A stretch of DNA of 33,211 bases from Firmicutes bacterium UBA5473 (GCA_002427165.1 DIQB01000020.1:1-33211); one strand, 5' to 3'. Shown: positions 1 to 9,026, counted from the first letter of the stretch. Numbers and translations: made by a program. The notes: generated from the letters alone by a model not told the origin.

Positions 1-933
1 AAAATGGCAGGCCGTCATGGAAATAAGGGAGTAATTTCCAAGATCATGCCGGCTGAGGATATGCCATTCTTGCCAGATGGCACACCTGTTGAGATCGTGC
101 TCAATCCTCTGGGCGTGCCCTCGAGGATGAACATTGGACAGGTGCTAGAGACCCACTTGGGCTGGGCTGCCAATGCTTTAGGGATTAAGGTGGCCACTCC
201 AGTCTTTGATGGCGCCAGCGAGTATGAGGTGAAAGAGACCCTCATCGAGGCAGGTCTGCCAGGGGATGGTAAGATTACCCTCTACGATGGCAGAAATGGT
301 GAACCCTTTGAAAAGACAGTTACTGTGGGCTATGTCTACATGCTAAAGCTAGCTCACCTTGTGGATGACAAAATCCATGCTCGCTCCACAGGACCATATT
401 CCTTAGTTACCCAGCAGCCTTTAGGCGGCAAAGCACAGTTTGGTGGTCAGAGGTTCGGTGAGATGGAAGTGTGGGCCTTGGAGGCCTATGGCGCTGCCTA
501 TACACTACAGGAAATGCTCACGGTAAAAAGTGACGATATCGTAGGCAGAGTGAAAACCTACGAGGCTATAGTCAAAGGAGAGAATATCCCCGAACCCGGT
601 GTGCCAGAATCATTTAAGGTCTTAATCAAAGAACTGCAAAGCTTAGCCTTAGATATGAAGGTGCTCTCCGAGGATCAAGAGGAGATCGAGATTCGGGAAG
701 AGGATGAGGACGTAGGACAGATGGCCCGGGAGTTGGGTCTGGACCTAGGTCAAGAGGAGCTTCCTGATAAACGTAAAGAACAAAGTGTAGACGAAGTGGA
801 AGAGCCCGAGGAGGATCCTGACGACGCTGAAGATGAAGAAGAGGACTATGATGAGGAACTGGACAGCGAAAGCCAGGAGGACTTGCAAGCAGACGATGAT
901 GAAGAACCGGAGATTGACGAGGACAGGGGGTAG
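1..933 (+). CDS. rpoB: RNA polymerase beta subunit, C-terminal part (5' end outside window)
   Basis: This is the catalytic beta subunit of RNA polymerase, cut by the window start; codon 1-3 (Lys) is already in frame. The start of the visible protein (MAGRHGNKGVISKI, then DMPFLPDGTPVEIVLNPLGV) is the highly conserved C-terminal region that contacts the active centre, and GGKAQFGGQRFGEMEVWALE is the conserved clamp-anchoring segment. After the canonical end (about nt 770) comes a tail of some 50 residues made almost only of Asp, Glu, Ser and Gln. Acidic tails occur on several Bacillota RpoB proteins, but this one is long. The stop lies 7 bases before rpoC, so the two genes are co-transcribed. 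Identification is certain; only the function of the tail is unknown. Confidence 0.98.
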   Translation, partial: KMAGRHGNKGVISKIMPAEDMPFLPDGTPVEIVLNPLGVPSRMNIGQVLETHLGWAANALGIKVATPVFDGASEYEVKETLIEAGLPGDGKITLYDGRNGEPFEKTVTVGYVYMLKLAHLVDDKIHARSTGPYSLVTQQPLGGKAQFGGQRFGEMEVWALEAYGAAYTLQEMLTVKSDDIVGRVKTYEAIVKGENIPEPGVPESFKVLIKELQSLALDMKVLSEDQEEIEIREEDEDVGQMARELGLDLGQEELPDKRKEQSVDEVEEPEEDPDDAEDEEEDYDEELDSESQEDLQADDDEEPEIDEDRG

Positions 934-940
934 GGTTTGA

Positions 941-3900
941 ATGTTGGACGTGAACAACTTTGACAATATTAAAATCGCTTTGGCCTCCCCTGAACTAATT
1001 CGCTCCTGGTCCAGCGGGGAGGTTAAAAAACCCGAAACAATCAACTATCGCACATTGAAACCTGAGCGAGAAGGACTTTTTTGCGAAAAGATCTTTGGTC
1101 CTACCAAGGATTGGGAGTGCCATTGCGGTAAATATAAACGGGTTCGCTACAAAGGGGTCATTTGTGATCGCTGCGGCGTTGAGGTCACCCGGGCTAAAGT
1201 GCGCAGGGAGCGGATGGGGCACATAGAACTTGCCTCCCCAGTTTCCCATATTTGGTTTCTCAAAGGGATCCCCAGCCGCATGGGGCTTTTAATGGACATC
1301 AGCCCCCGAACTTTGGAGAAAGTAATCTACTTTGCTTCCTATATTGTGCTGGATCCTGGGGATACTCCACTTGCAGCCAAGCAATTGCTCACAGAGGTAG
1401 AATATAGGGAGCACCGAGAGAAGTTCGGAGATAGTTTCGTGGCAGGCATGGGTGCCGAGGCTATAAAGAAGCTTCTGGAGGGAATTGACCCTGAGCAGAT
1501 GTGTCGGGAGCTGCGCACGGAAATAGAAGAGACCACAGGGCAGCGCCGCGTACGGGCGCTCAGAAGGCTTGAGGTTGCAGAGGCTTTCCGTCAGTCTGGT
1601 AACAGGCCAGAGTGGATGGTTATGGATGTGATCCCTGTGATCCCCCCGGAGCTGCGACCCATGGTGCAGCTGGATGGTGGGCGCTTTGCCACCTCAGATC
1701 TGAATGATCTGTATCGGAGGGTAATTAACCGTAATAATAGACTAAAGAAACTTTTAGAGCTTGATGCTCCAGATATTATCGTCCGCAATGAGAAGCGGAT
1801 GCTTCAGGAGGCAGTTGATGCCCTAATCGATAATGGCAGACGGGGCAGGCCTGTGACAGGACCTGGCAATAGGCCCTTAAAATCCCTCAGTGATCTCCTG
1901 AAGGGCAAACAGGGACGCTTCCGCCAGAACCTTTTGGGTAAGCGTGTTGACTACTCAGGGCGTAGCGTGATCGTGGTGGGGCCGGAGCTGAAGATGCATC
2001 AGTGCGGCCTTCCCAAAGAAATGGCCTTAGAGCTTTTCAAGCCTTTTGTGATGAAGCGGCTTGTGGACAGGGGGCTTGCCCATAACATCAAGAGCGCAAA
2101 GCGGATGGTGGAGCGGGTACGGCCTGAGGTGTGGGATGTGCTAGAGGAAGTTATCAGCGAGCATCCTGTGCTCCTGAACCGTGCACCAACCCTCCATAGG
2201 CTCGGTATTCAGGCTTTTGAGCCCGTGCTTGTCGAAGGCAGGGCGATTCAGATCCATCCTTTGGTCTGTACAGCCTACAATGCTGACTTCGACGGCGACC
2301 AGATGGCTATTCACTTGCCTCTGTCTCTAGAAGCCCAGACCGAAGCGAGGCTGTTGATGCTTTCCACCAATAATATTCTCTCGCCAGCTCATGGTAGGCC
2401 CATCGCCACCCCAACTCAGGATATGGTTTTGGGCTGCTATTACCTCACTTTAGAGAGGGATGAAGATCCATCCCAGCGGAAATGGGCCTTCTCCAGCCTA
2501 GATGAGGCCTTGCTGGCGATGGAAAGTAGATTATTGTTGGATGAGGAAGAGCGAAAACTAGATCTCCACACCAGGGTTAAGATTAAATACCAGGGCCAGA
2601 TTAGGGAAAGCACAATTGGTCGCTTTATTTTCAATGATGCACTGCCCGCGGAGCTTCCCTTCATGGACCAGGTGATGAATAAAAAGTCTCTGGCGAAGCT
2701 CATCGATCAGTGCTATCGCAAGCTGGGTATGGGCCCGACTGCTGATCTACTGGATAAACTCAAGGAATTGGGCTATCACTATGCAACCTTGTCTGGCACT
2801 ACCATCGCTGTGGACGATATTATCGTCCCTGAGAAGAAAGCAGGCCTGATTGCTCAGGCAGACGAAAAGGTGGCTCAAGTTGAAAAACAATTTAAGCGAG
2901 GCCTAATTACAGGCGAGGAAAGATATGAGCGGCTGATCGACATCTGGACAGTTGCTAAAGATGACATCACCGGTGCCATGATGGAAAGTTTAGATCGGTT
3001 CAATCCAGTCTATATGATGGCTAATTCAGGGGCCAGGGGTAATGTGCAGCAGTTGAGCCAGCTAGCTGGGATGAGAGGCCTGATGGCTGACCCCTCAGGC
3101 CGGATCATTGAGCTTCCAATTAAGGCTAACTTCCGGGAAGGCTTAACAGTGCTGGAATACTTCGTCTCCACCCACGGCGCCAGAAAAGGTCTGGCAGATA
3201 CTGCCCTGCGTACAGCAGACAGTGGTTATTTAACCCGGCGTTTAGTTGACGTTTGTCAGGATGTAATCGTGCGGGAAGAGGATTGCAATACAGAGGATCA
3301 TATTACAGTGGCGGCCATCAAAGATGGCGGCCAGGTAATTGAGCCGTTGGCAGATCGCCTCGTTGGCAGGATTCCATCTGGGGATGTCGTCACAGAGGAT
3401 GGGGAAGTATTAGCTAAATCTGGGGAGGAGATCAACGAGGAGCTAGCCCAGAAGATCGAGGATGCTGGGATTAAAAGCGTGGCCATCCGCAGCGTGCTAA
3501 CCTGTCGTTCCCGCTTCGGCGTTTGCCGCAAGTGCTATGGCCGTAACTTGGCCACAGGCAAACTCGTTGAGATTGGCGAGGCCGTTGGCATCATCGCAGC
3601 CCAGTCCATCGGCGAGCCTGGAACCCAGCTTACCATGCGTACCTTCCATACCGGTGGTGTGGCAGGGGATGATATCACCCAAGGTCTGCCAAGAGTTGAG
3701 GAGCTGTTTGAGGCTCGAAAACCCAAAGGCCAGGGCTTGATCTCAGAACTTGGCGGTAAAGTTAAAATTACCGAGGTTAAAGGCACCAGGAAGGTAATAG
3801 TCACCAGCGATGCAGGGGACGAGAAGAGCTACACTATCCCCTACGGCTCTAGGCTACGGGTTGCAGAAGGTGACACTGTAGAGCCAGGAGATCAGCTTAC

Positions 3901-4393
3901 AGAGGGTTCCATCAATCCCCATGATATTTTGCGGATCAAAGGGCCCATGGCAGTGGCCGCCTACCAGGTGCGGGAAGTGCAAGATGTCTACCGCTCACAG
4001 GGTGTTGAGATTAACGATAAGCACATCGAGGTTGTTGTCCGTCAGATGTTGCGAAAGAAACGGGTTGACGATCCAGGAGATACAACTCTGCTCCCAGGTG
4101 GACTTGTGGATGTTTTCGATCTAGAGGACGAAAACAGGCGGGTTGCAGAAAACGACGGGAAGCCAGCGGAGGGCAAGTTGGTGCTGCTGGGAATCACCAA
4201 AGCATCCTTAGCCACCGAGAGCTTCCTTTCAGCAGCAAGCTTCCAGGAGACAACCAGGGTGCTTACAGATGCAGCAATCAAAGGCAAAAGCGATCCCCTG
4301 TTGGGACTGAAGGAAAACGTGATCATCGGGAAATTAGTGCCCTCTGGCACAGGCATGAGCCGGCACAATTCCATTAAAATTGTAGAAATTTAA
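941..4393 (+). CDS. rpoC: RNA polymerase beta' subunit
   Basis: The beta' subunit supplies the catalytic magnesium site and the clamp of RNA polymerase. The 1150-residue protein is close to the length of Bacillota homologues (about 1200). The N-terminal zinc finger is C60, C62, C75, C78. The catalytic loop NADFDGDQ is at residues 447-454, with Asp449, Asp451 and Asp453 as metal ligands. The second zinc site includes CRSRFGVCRKC, followed by the trigger-loop and C-terminal region (AAQSIGEPGTQLTMRTFHTGG). The ATG is preceded by AGGGGG ending 10 bases upstream. No large lineage-specific insertion was noticed. The gene is transcribed with rpoB; a separate promoter starts immediately after its stop codon. 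Confidence 0.99.
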   Translation: MLDVNNFDNIKIALASPELIRSWSSGEVKKPETINYRTLKPEREGLFCEKIFGPTKDWECHCGKYKRVRYKGVICDRCGVEVTRAKVRRERMGHIELASPVSHIWFLKGIPSRMGLLMDISPRTLEKVIYFASYIVLDPGDTPLAAKQLLTEVEYREHREKFGDSFVAGMGAEAIKKLLEGIDPEQMCRELRTEIEETTGQRRVRALRRLEVAEAFRQSGNRPEWMVMDVIPVIPPELRPMVQLDGGRFATSDLNDLYRRVINRNNRLKKLLELDAPDIIVRNEKRMLQEAVDALIDNGRRGRPVTGPGNRPLKSLSDLLKGKQGRFRQNLLGKRVDYSGRSVIVVGPELKMHQCGLPKEMALELFKPFVMKRLVDRGLAHNIKSAKRMVERVRPEVWDVLEEVISEHPVLLNRAPTLHRLGIQAFEPVLVEGRAIQIHPLVCTAYNADFDGDQMAIHLPLSLEAQTEARLLMLSTNNILSPAHGRPIATPTQDMVLGCYYLTLERDEDPSQRKWAFSSLDEALLAMESRLLLDEEERKLDLHTRVKIKYQGQIRESTIGRFIFNDALPAELPFMDQVMNKKSLAKLIDQCYRKLGMGPTADLLDKLKELGYHYATLSGTTIAVDDIIVPEKKAGLIAQADEKVAQVEKQFKRGLITGEERYERLIDIWTVAKDDITGAMMESLDRFNPVYMMANSGARGNVQQLSQLAGMRGLMADPSGRIIELPIKANFREGLTVLEYFVSTHGARKGLADTALRTADSGYLTRRLVDVCQDVIVREEDCNTEDHITVAAIKDGGQVIEPLADRLVGRIPSGDVVTEDGEVLAKSGEEINEELAQKIEDAGIKSVAIRSVLTCRSRFGVCRKCYGRNLATGKLVEIGEAVGIIAAQSIGEPGTQLTMRTFHTGGVAGDDITQGLPRVEELFEARKPKGQGLISELGGKVKITEVKGTRKVIVTSDAGDEKSYTIPYGSRLRVAEGDTVEPGDQLTEGSINPHDILRIKGPMAVAAYQVREVQDVYRSQGVEINDKHIEVVVRQMLRKKRVDDPGDTTLLPGGLVDVFDLEDENRRVAENDGKPAEGKLVLLGITKASLATESFLSAASFQETTRVLTDAAIKGKSDPLLGLKENVIIGKLVPSGTGMSRHNSIKIVEI

Positions 4394-4402
4394 AAGTTCT
4401 TA

Positions 4403-4431
4403 TTGACACACGCGCCTGGTGGTGCTAGAAT
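4403..4431 (+). promoter_or_regulatory. Near-consensus sigma-A promoter for the L7Ae-str-S10 cluster
   Basis: TTGACA (4403-4408) is a perfect -35 hexamer and TAGAAT (4426-4431) is a five-of-six -10 hexamer, separated by exactly 17 bases. It begins ten bases after the rpoC stop codon and lies 51 bases upstream of the start of the decayed L7Ae-like gene, so it would give a short leader. No terminator hairpin separates it from rpoC, so the downstream genes probably receive both read-through and new initiation. Confidence 0.8.
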
Positions 4432-4481
4432 ATACAAGTGTCTGTAAAACGCTTGCTGATAACTGAGGAGAGCGAAGAGGA

Positions 4482-4732
4482 ATGTCTGCGAAAGCCCTGC
4501 TGGCTTACAGTAGAGGGCCCAAAGTGGGCAGGAAACAAAGTATTTGAGCAGTTTCAACAAGCTTTGCAAAGGTCGTCCATCTAGCGAGGACGCAGAGAAA
4601 CGCATTACAGAAGAGATTCGTTGCCTTTGTTTGAAAAAGGGAATAAGGCTCAAAGATGTTGATACGATGCGGCAACTGAGACAGTGCTGTGGCATAGACA
4701 TCAGCGCTGTTGTTGCCGCTATCGTCCATTAG
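4482..4732 (+). pseudogene. Decayed L7Ae-family ribosomal protein (YbxF/RplGB-like), stop codon plus frameshift
   Basis: In Bacillota a small L7Ae-family, kink-turn-binding protein (about 82 residues) lies between rpoC and rpsL. Here the frame opens at ATG 4482 with MSAKALLAYSRGPKVGRKQSI, where GRKQS matches the family's GxKQT, and then meets TGA at 4546-4548. Reading through the TGA gives AVSTSFAKVVHLA, which aligns with the next family segment (ALEKGKAKKVFIA). At about 4586 one G is missing: LA in the first frame must join EDAEKRITEEIRCL in another. The rest ends normally with MRQLRQCCGIDISAVVAAIV, the family's C-terminal signature, and TAG at 4730. Two independent lesions make a real pseudogene likelier than a sequencing error. 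A 62-residue C-terminal piece could start at TTG 4544, but it would lack the N-terminal RNA-binding part. Confidence 0.8.
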
Positions 4733-4756
4733 CCAGGGAAAGGGGGTGTACGGAAA

Positions 4757-5170
4757 GTGCCAACAATCAACCAGCTAGTGCGCAAAGGAAGAAAAGCAAC
4801 AGTCAAGAAAAGCAGTTCTCCTGCTCTCTCTTGGGGCTATAACACCTTGCGCGAGAACTCCGTCTTAACAGGTGGCTCACCGCAGAAGCGGGGAGTGTGC
4901 ACCAGGGTTTCTACTGTAACCCCCAAAAAGCCTAACTCCGCTTTGCGGAAGGTGGCTAGAGTGCGTCTTACCAACAGGTTGGAAGTTACGGCTTATATCC
5001 CTGGCGAAGGGCATAACCTTCAGGAACACTCGGTGGTTCTCATCCGCGGCGGCAGGATCAAAGACTTGCCAGGTGTCCGCTATCACATTGTTCGTGGCAC
5101 CTTGGATACCGCAGGAGTGCAAAATAGGAGACAAGCACGTTCCAAGTATGGGGCCAAGCGGCCCAAGTAG
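4757..5170 (+). CDS. rpsL: 30S ribosomal protein S12
   Basis: S12 lies at the decoding centre and affects translational accuracy. The 137-residue protein contains QKRGVCTRV, the TPKKPNSALRKV loop and GGRIKDLPGVRYHIVRG. Lys57 and Lys58 correspond to Lys42 and Lys43 of the E. coli protein, so the streptomycin-resistance positions are wild type. Relative to E. coli there is an insertion of about 14 residues at 23-40, usual in Bacillota. The start is GTG, preceded by AAAGGGGGTG. It is the first intact gene of the str operon after the broken L7Ae gene. Confidence 0.98.
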   Translation: MPTINQLVRKGRKATVKKSSSPALSWGYNTLRENSVLTGGSPQKRGVCTRVSTVTPKKPNSALRKVARVRLTNRLEVTAYIPGEGHNLQEHSVVLIRGGRIKDLPGVRYHIVRGTLDTAGVQNRRQARSKYGAKRPK

Positions 5171-5199
5171 GGAATGCCCAGTGGAAAGGGGGGATATGG

Positions 5200-5670
5200 A
5201 TGACGCGACGGGGTAATGTTCCAACCCAGGAGATTTTGCCGGACCCGCTTTATCAAAGTGAGTTGATCACCCGTTTTATCAACAAGGTGATGTACAACGG
5301 GGAAAAAGCCCTTGCAGAATCTATTTTCTATGGGGCACTGGAAGATATAAAAGCCAAAACTGGCAGGGAACCGTTGGAAGTATTGGAAGAGGCAGTTAAA
5401 AATGCCATGCCCCTGCTGGAGGTTAAGGCCCGCCGAGTGGGTGGTGCCACCTACCAGGTGCCCGTTGAAGTGCGTCCTGAACGCAGAGTCGCCCTTGCCT
5501 TGCGCTGGTTAGTGGGCGCAGCAAGAAGTCGCTCTGAGCGCACAATGCGAGACAGGCTAGCCGGAGAAATTATGGATGCTGCATCTAGCGCTGGCGCAGC
5601 AGTGAAAAAGCGCGAAGACACTCATCGCATGGCTGAAGCTAATCGTGCCTTTGCCCATTACCGTTGGTAA
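5200..5670 (+). CDS. rpsG: 30S ribosomal protein S7
   Basis: S7 nucleates assembly of the 30S head by binding the 3' major domain of 16S rRNA and lines the E site. The protein has the standard bacterial length of 156 residues. The family signature DPLYQSELITRFINKVMYNG starts at residue 15, and the chain ends in the typical AFAHYRW. The ATG at 5200 follows AAAGGGGGGAT. An overlapping ATG at 5196 is in another frame. It lies 29 bases after rpsL in the str operon. Confidence 0.98.
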   Translation: MTRRGNVPTQEILPDPLYQSELITRFINKVMYNGEKALAESIFYGALEDIKAKTGREPLEVLEEAVKNAMPLLEVKARRVGGATYQVPVEVRPERRVALALRWLVGAARSRSERTMRDRLAGEIMDAASSAGAAVKKREDTHRMAEANRAFAHYRW

Positions 5671-5712
5671 AAAATCTGAGCCTGACAAGGTATGAAGGGA
5701 GGTTTACTAGAA

Positions 5713-7782
5713 GTGGCGAGGGAATTTCCTCTTGAAAAAATTAGAAATATAGGGATCATGGCACACATTGACGCTGGAAAGACCACCACCACAGAGCGCA
5801 TACTCTTCTATACCGGAAGGGTTCATAAGATGGGCGAAACGCATGATGGCGCTGCAACCATGGACTGGATGGTTCAGGAGCAAGAGCGAGGGATTACCAT
5901 CACCTCTGCTGCTACAACGTGCCAATGGCGTGGTATGCAGATTAACATCATCGACACGCCCGGACACGTGGACTTCACCGTAGAGGTGGAGCGTTCATTG
6001 AGAATTCTTGACGGTGCAGTTGCAGTTTTTTGTGCTGTAGGTGGGGTTGAGCCCCAAAGTGAGACTGTGTGGCGCCAAGCAGATAAGTATAATGTGCCAC
6101 GGATAGCATACGTAAACAAAATGGACAGGACTGGCGCCGACTTCTACAAGGCCGTGGAAATGATGCGGGATCGGCTCTCAGCTAATGCAGTGCCTATCCA
6201 GCTTCCTATTGGCGTTGAAGAAAATTTCCGCGGTTTAGTTGATTTGGTGAAGATGGATGCCCTAATTTATGAAGATGATTTGGGTACCAGAAGCGAGGAA
6301 ACTGAGATCCCCGAGGAGCTGCAGGAGCAAGCAGCCCTATACCGGGAGCAGCTTCTAGAGGCAGTTGCAGATTTTGACGAAGCATTAATGGAGAAATATC
6401 TTGAGGGACAGGAGATCACAGAGGCAGAAGTACGCTCTGCTCTGCGAGCGGGAACAGTGGCTGGAGCAATTGTTCCAGTTTTGTGTGGCACCTCATTTAA
6501 GAATAAGGGTGTACAGCCTCTGCTGGATGCAGTAGTGGATCTGATGCCAGCACCTGTTGAGGTTCCTCCAGTGGAGGGAACTGATATTACTACAGGTGAA
6601 CCCTTAACCCGAGAGAGCTCCGATAGCGAGCCATTTTCAGGGCTTGCTTTCAAAATCATGAGTGACCCCTATGTTGGAAAGCTTGCTTACTTCCGGGTTT
6701 ATTCCGGTGTTGTCACCGCAGGATCTTATGTTTATAATCCATCTAAAGGCAAACGGGAGCGGATTGGCCGTATCTTGCGGATGCATGCCAACCATAGAGA
6801 AGAGCTACAAGAAGCCAAAGCTGGCGATATTGTAGCGGCAGTGGGTTTGAAAAACACCGCCACAGGTGACACCCTCTGCGATGAGAAAAATCCCATCCTT
6901 CTTGAGACCATGGTTTTCCCAGAGCCTGTAATCTCCATTGCCATCGAGCCTAAGACTAAAGCCGACCAGGATAAACTAGGCGTGGCTCTTGGCAGATTGG
7001 CAGAGGAGGATCCAACTTTTAGGGTATACTCCGACGAGGAAACTGGTCAGACCATTATTCAAGGCATGGGCGAGTTGCACCTAGAGGTAATTGTGGATAG
7101 ACTCTTGCGGGAGTTCAAGGTTGAGGCCAATGTGGGTCAACCTCAGGTTGCCTACCGCGAGACAATCCGCGATACAGTTAAGGTTGAGGGCAAATTCGTG
7201 CGACAAAGCGGTGGCCACGGACAATACGGCCACGTTTGGTTGGAGCTAGAGCCCCAAGAGCCAGGAGCGGGCTTCGAATTTGTGAACAAGATCGTGGGCG
7301 GTGTAGTGCCCCGAGAATACATCCCAGCTGTGGAAAACGGCGTGCGCGAGGCCATGGTAAATGGTGTGCTAGCTGGCTACCCTGTGGTGGATGTGAAGGT
7401 TACTATCTACGATGGCTCCTATCACGAGGTGGACTCCTCAGAGCAGGCCTTCCGCATTGCCGGTTCCATCGGTTTTAAGGAAGGTAGCAGAAAGGCACAC
7501 CCTGTGATTTTAGAGCCTGTAATGGCAGTTGAGATCGTTACCCCAGACGATTTCATGGGGGATGTAATGGGAGATCTTAATTCAAGGCGCGGTAGTGTCA
7601 CTGGCATGGAAGCTAGGGGCAACGCCCAGATCATCCACGGCGAGGTACCACTGGCTGAAATGTTTGGCTATGCTACCACTCTTCGTTCCATGACCCAGGG
7701 AAGAGCAGTATCAACCATGACATTGAACCACTACGCTGAAGTACCCAACTCAATTGCTGAGAAGATTATCTCAGAGAGATAG
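5713..7782 (+). CDS. fusA: Translation elongation factor G
   Basis: EF-G is the GTPase that drives translocation of tRNA and mRNA on the ribosome. The G-domain motifs are AHIDAGKT (residues 17-24), DTPGH (81-85) and NKMD (135-138). The start is set at GTG 5713, giving 689 residues, because the protein then begins VAREFPLEKIRNIGIMAHID like its homologues, and because AAGGGAGGT (5695-5703) sits at ideal distance. An upstream in-frame ATG at 5692 would put that ribosome binding site inside the coding sequence. The later domains end in a normal domain V. It lies between rpsG and tuf, the standard str order. Confidence 0.97.
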   Translation: MAREFPLEKIRNIGIMAHIDAGKTTTTERILFYTGRVHKMGETHDGAATMDWMVQEQERGITITSAATTCQWRGMQINIIDTPGHVDFTVEVERSLRILDGAVAVFCAVGGVEPQSETVWRQADKYNVPRIAYVNKMDRTGADFYKAVEMMRDRLSANAVPIQLPIGVEENFRGLVDLVKMDALIYEDDLGTRSEETEIPEELQEQAALYREQLLEAVADFDEALMEKYLEGQEITEAEVRSALRAGTVAGAIVPVLCGTSFKNKGVQPLLDAVVDLMPAPVEVPPVEGTDITTGEPLTRESSDSEPFSGLAFKIMSDPYVGKLAYFRVYSGVVTAGSYVYNPSKGKRERIGRILRMHANHREELQEAKAGDIVAAVGLKNTATGDTLCDEKNPILLETMVFPEPVISIAIEPKTKADQDKLGVALGRLAEEDPTFRVYSDEETGQTIIQGMGELHLEVIVDRLLREFKVEANVGQPQVAYRETIRDTVKVEGKFVRQSGGHGQYGHVWLELEPQEPGAGFEFVNKIVGGVVPREYIPAVENGVREAMVNGVLAGYPVVDVKVTIYDGSYHEVDSSEQAFRIAGSIGFKEGSRKAHPVILEPVMAVEIVTPDDFMGDVMGDLNSRRGSVTGMEARGNAQIIHGEVPLAEMFGYATTLRSMTQGRAVSTMTLNHYAEVPNSIAEKIISER

Positions 7783-7789
7783 TCACAAG

Positions 7790-7795
7790 TATAAT
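7790..7795 (+). promoter_or_regulatory. Possible internal -10 element upstream of tuf
   Basis: A perfect TATAAT lies in the 42-base fusA-tuf gap, just after the fusA stop. The best -35 candidate, TTATCT (7766-7771) with an 18-base spacer, is poor. A separate tuf promoter is common in bacteria because EF-Tu is needed in excess, but the sequence alone supports it only weakly. Confidence 0.25.
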
Positions 7796-7824
7796 TTGCT
7801 AATAGCTAAGGGAGGAAAGTAAAA

Positions 7825-9021
7825 ATGGCAAAACAGAAGTTCGAAAGAACCAAACCCCACGTAAACATTGGAACCATCGGACACGTTGATCACGGGAAGA
7901 CCACCCTCACCGCTGCCATCACCATGGCACTGGCAAAACAGGGCGGAGCCCTGGCTAAGAAGTACGATGAGATTGACAACGCACCTGAAGAGCGCGAGCG
8001 CGGTATTACTATTAATACCTCCCACGTAGAGTATGAGACAGCTAATCGGCACTATGCTCACGTGGACTGCCCAGGTCACGCTGACTACGTGAAGAACATG
8101 ATCACCGGTGCTGCTCAGATGGATGGTGGCATCCTGGTTGTTTCAGCAGCTGACGGCCCTATGCCCCAGACTCGGGAGCACATCCTTTTGGCTCGTCAGA
8201 GTGGCGTGCCCAAGTTGGTAGTTTTCTTGAACAAAGCTGATATGGTAGATGACCCAGAGCTGATGGAGCTTGTAGAGATGGAAGTTAGGGATCTGCTCAA
8301 TGAGTATGAGTTCCCTGGCGACGATACACCGATTATTTCTGGTTCTGCACTTAAGGCTCTGGAATGCGGCTGTGGCGAATGCGACTGGTGCAAATCCATT
8401 CTCAAGCTAATGGATATTGTGGATGAGTATATCCCAACACCTGAACGGCAAACTGACAAACCATTCCTGATGCCAGTTGAGGACGTGTTCACCATTACAG
8501 GCCGTGGCACTGTTGCTACTGGTCGTGTGGAGCGTGGTAGCGTTAAGACTGGTGACGAGGTTCACATTATTGGTCTGTCCGATGAGATCAAAAAGACAGT
8601 TGTTACAGGTGTGGAGATGTTCCGCAAGACTCTAGATTACGCAGAAGCTGGTGACAACATCGGCGCACTCCTCCGTGGTGTGGATCGGGAAGACATCGAG
8701 CGCGGTCAGGTACTGGCCAAGCCCGGTACCATTACCCCACATACCAAGTTCGAGGGTGAAGTTTATATCCTAACAAAAGAAGAGGGTGGACGTCATACTC
8801 CGTTCTTCAACGGCTACCGTCCCCAGTTCTTCTTCAGAACAACCGACGTTACAGGGACAGCAAACCTACCTGAGGGTGTTGAGATGGTTATGCCTGGCGA
8901 TAACATCACCATGGCTATTGAGCTCATTACCCCCATCGCTATGGAAGAAGGTCTCCGCTTCACTATTCGTGAAGGTGGCCGGACTGTTGGCGCTGGCGTT
9001 ATATCCAAGATAATTCAATAA
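7825..9021 (+). CDS. tuf: Translation elongation factor Tu
   Basis: EF-Tu carries aminoacyl-tRNA to the ribosome as a GTP complex. The 398-residue protein has GHVDHGKT (19-26), DCPGH (81-85) and NKAD (136-139), then normal beta-barrel domains 2 and 3. Between the NKAD motif and the end of the G domain is ALECGCGECDWCKSILKLMD, with Cys181, 183, 186 and 189 in a CxCxxCxxC pattern that E. coli EF-Tu lacks. I recall related cysteine clusters in some clostridial and thermophilic Bacillota, but cannot confirm the distribution. The start follows AAGGGAGGAAAG. Confidence 0.98.
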   Translation: MAKQKFERTKPHVNIGTIGHVDHGKTTLTAAITMALAKQGGALAKKYDEIDNAPEERERGITINTSHVEYETANRHYAHVDCPGHADYVKNMITGAAQMDGGILVVSAADGPMPQTREHILLARQSGVPKLVVFLNKADMVDDPELMELVEMEVRDLLNEYEFPGDDTPIISGSALKALECGCGECDWCKSILKLMDIVDEYIPTPERQTDKPFLMPVEDVFTITGRGTVATGRVERGSVKTGDEVHIIGLSDEIKKTVVTGVEMFRKTLDYAEAGDNIGALLRGVDREDIERGQVLAKPGTITPHTKFEGEVYILTKEEGGRHTPFFNGYRPQFFFRTTDVTGTANLPEGVEMVMPGDNITMAIELITPIAMEEGLRFTIREGGRTVGAGVISKIIQ

Positions 9022-9026
9022 AATGG

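Noticed and set aside
4546..4548. TGA in the L7Ae-like gene as a selenocysteine or recoding signal
   Set aside because: The family has a basic or polar residue there, no insertion-element hairpin is evident just downstream, and a second lesion (frameshift) lies 40 bases on.
5692..5712. Upstream ATG of fusA giving a 696-residue EF-G
   Set aside because: It would encode the strong ribosome binding site AAGGGAGGT inside the gene and add seven residues that homologues lack; GTG 5713 fits better.
6267..6659. A 130-codon minus-strand open frame inside fusA
   Set aside because: Its Ser/Thr/Arg-rich composition is typical of an antisense shadow of a conserved gene.
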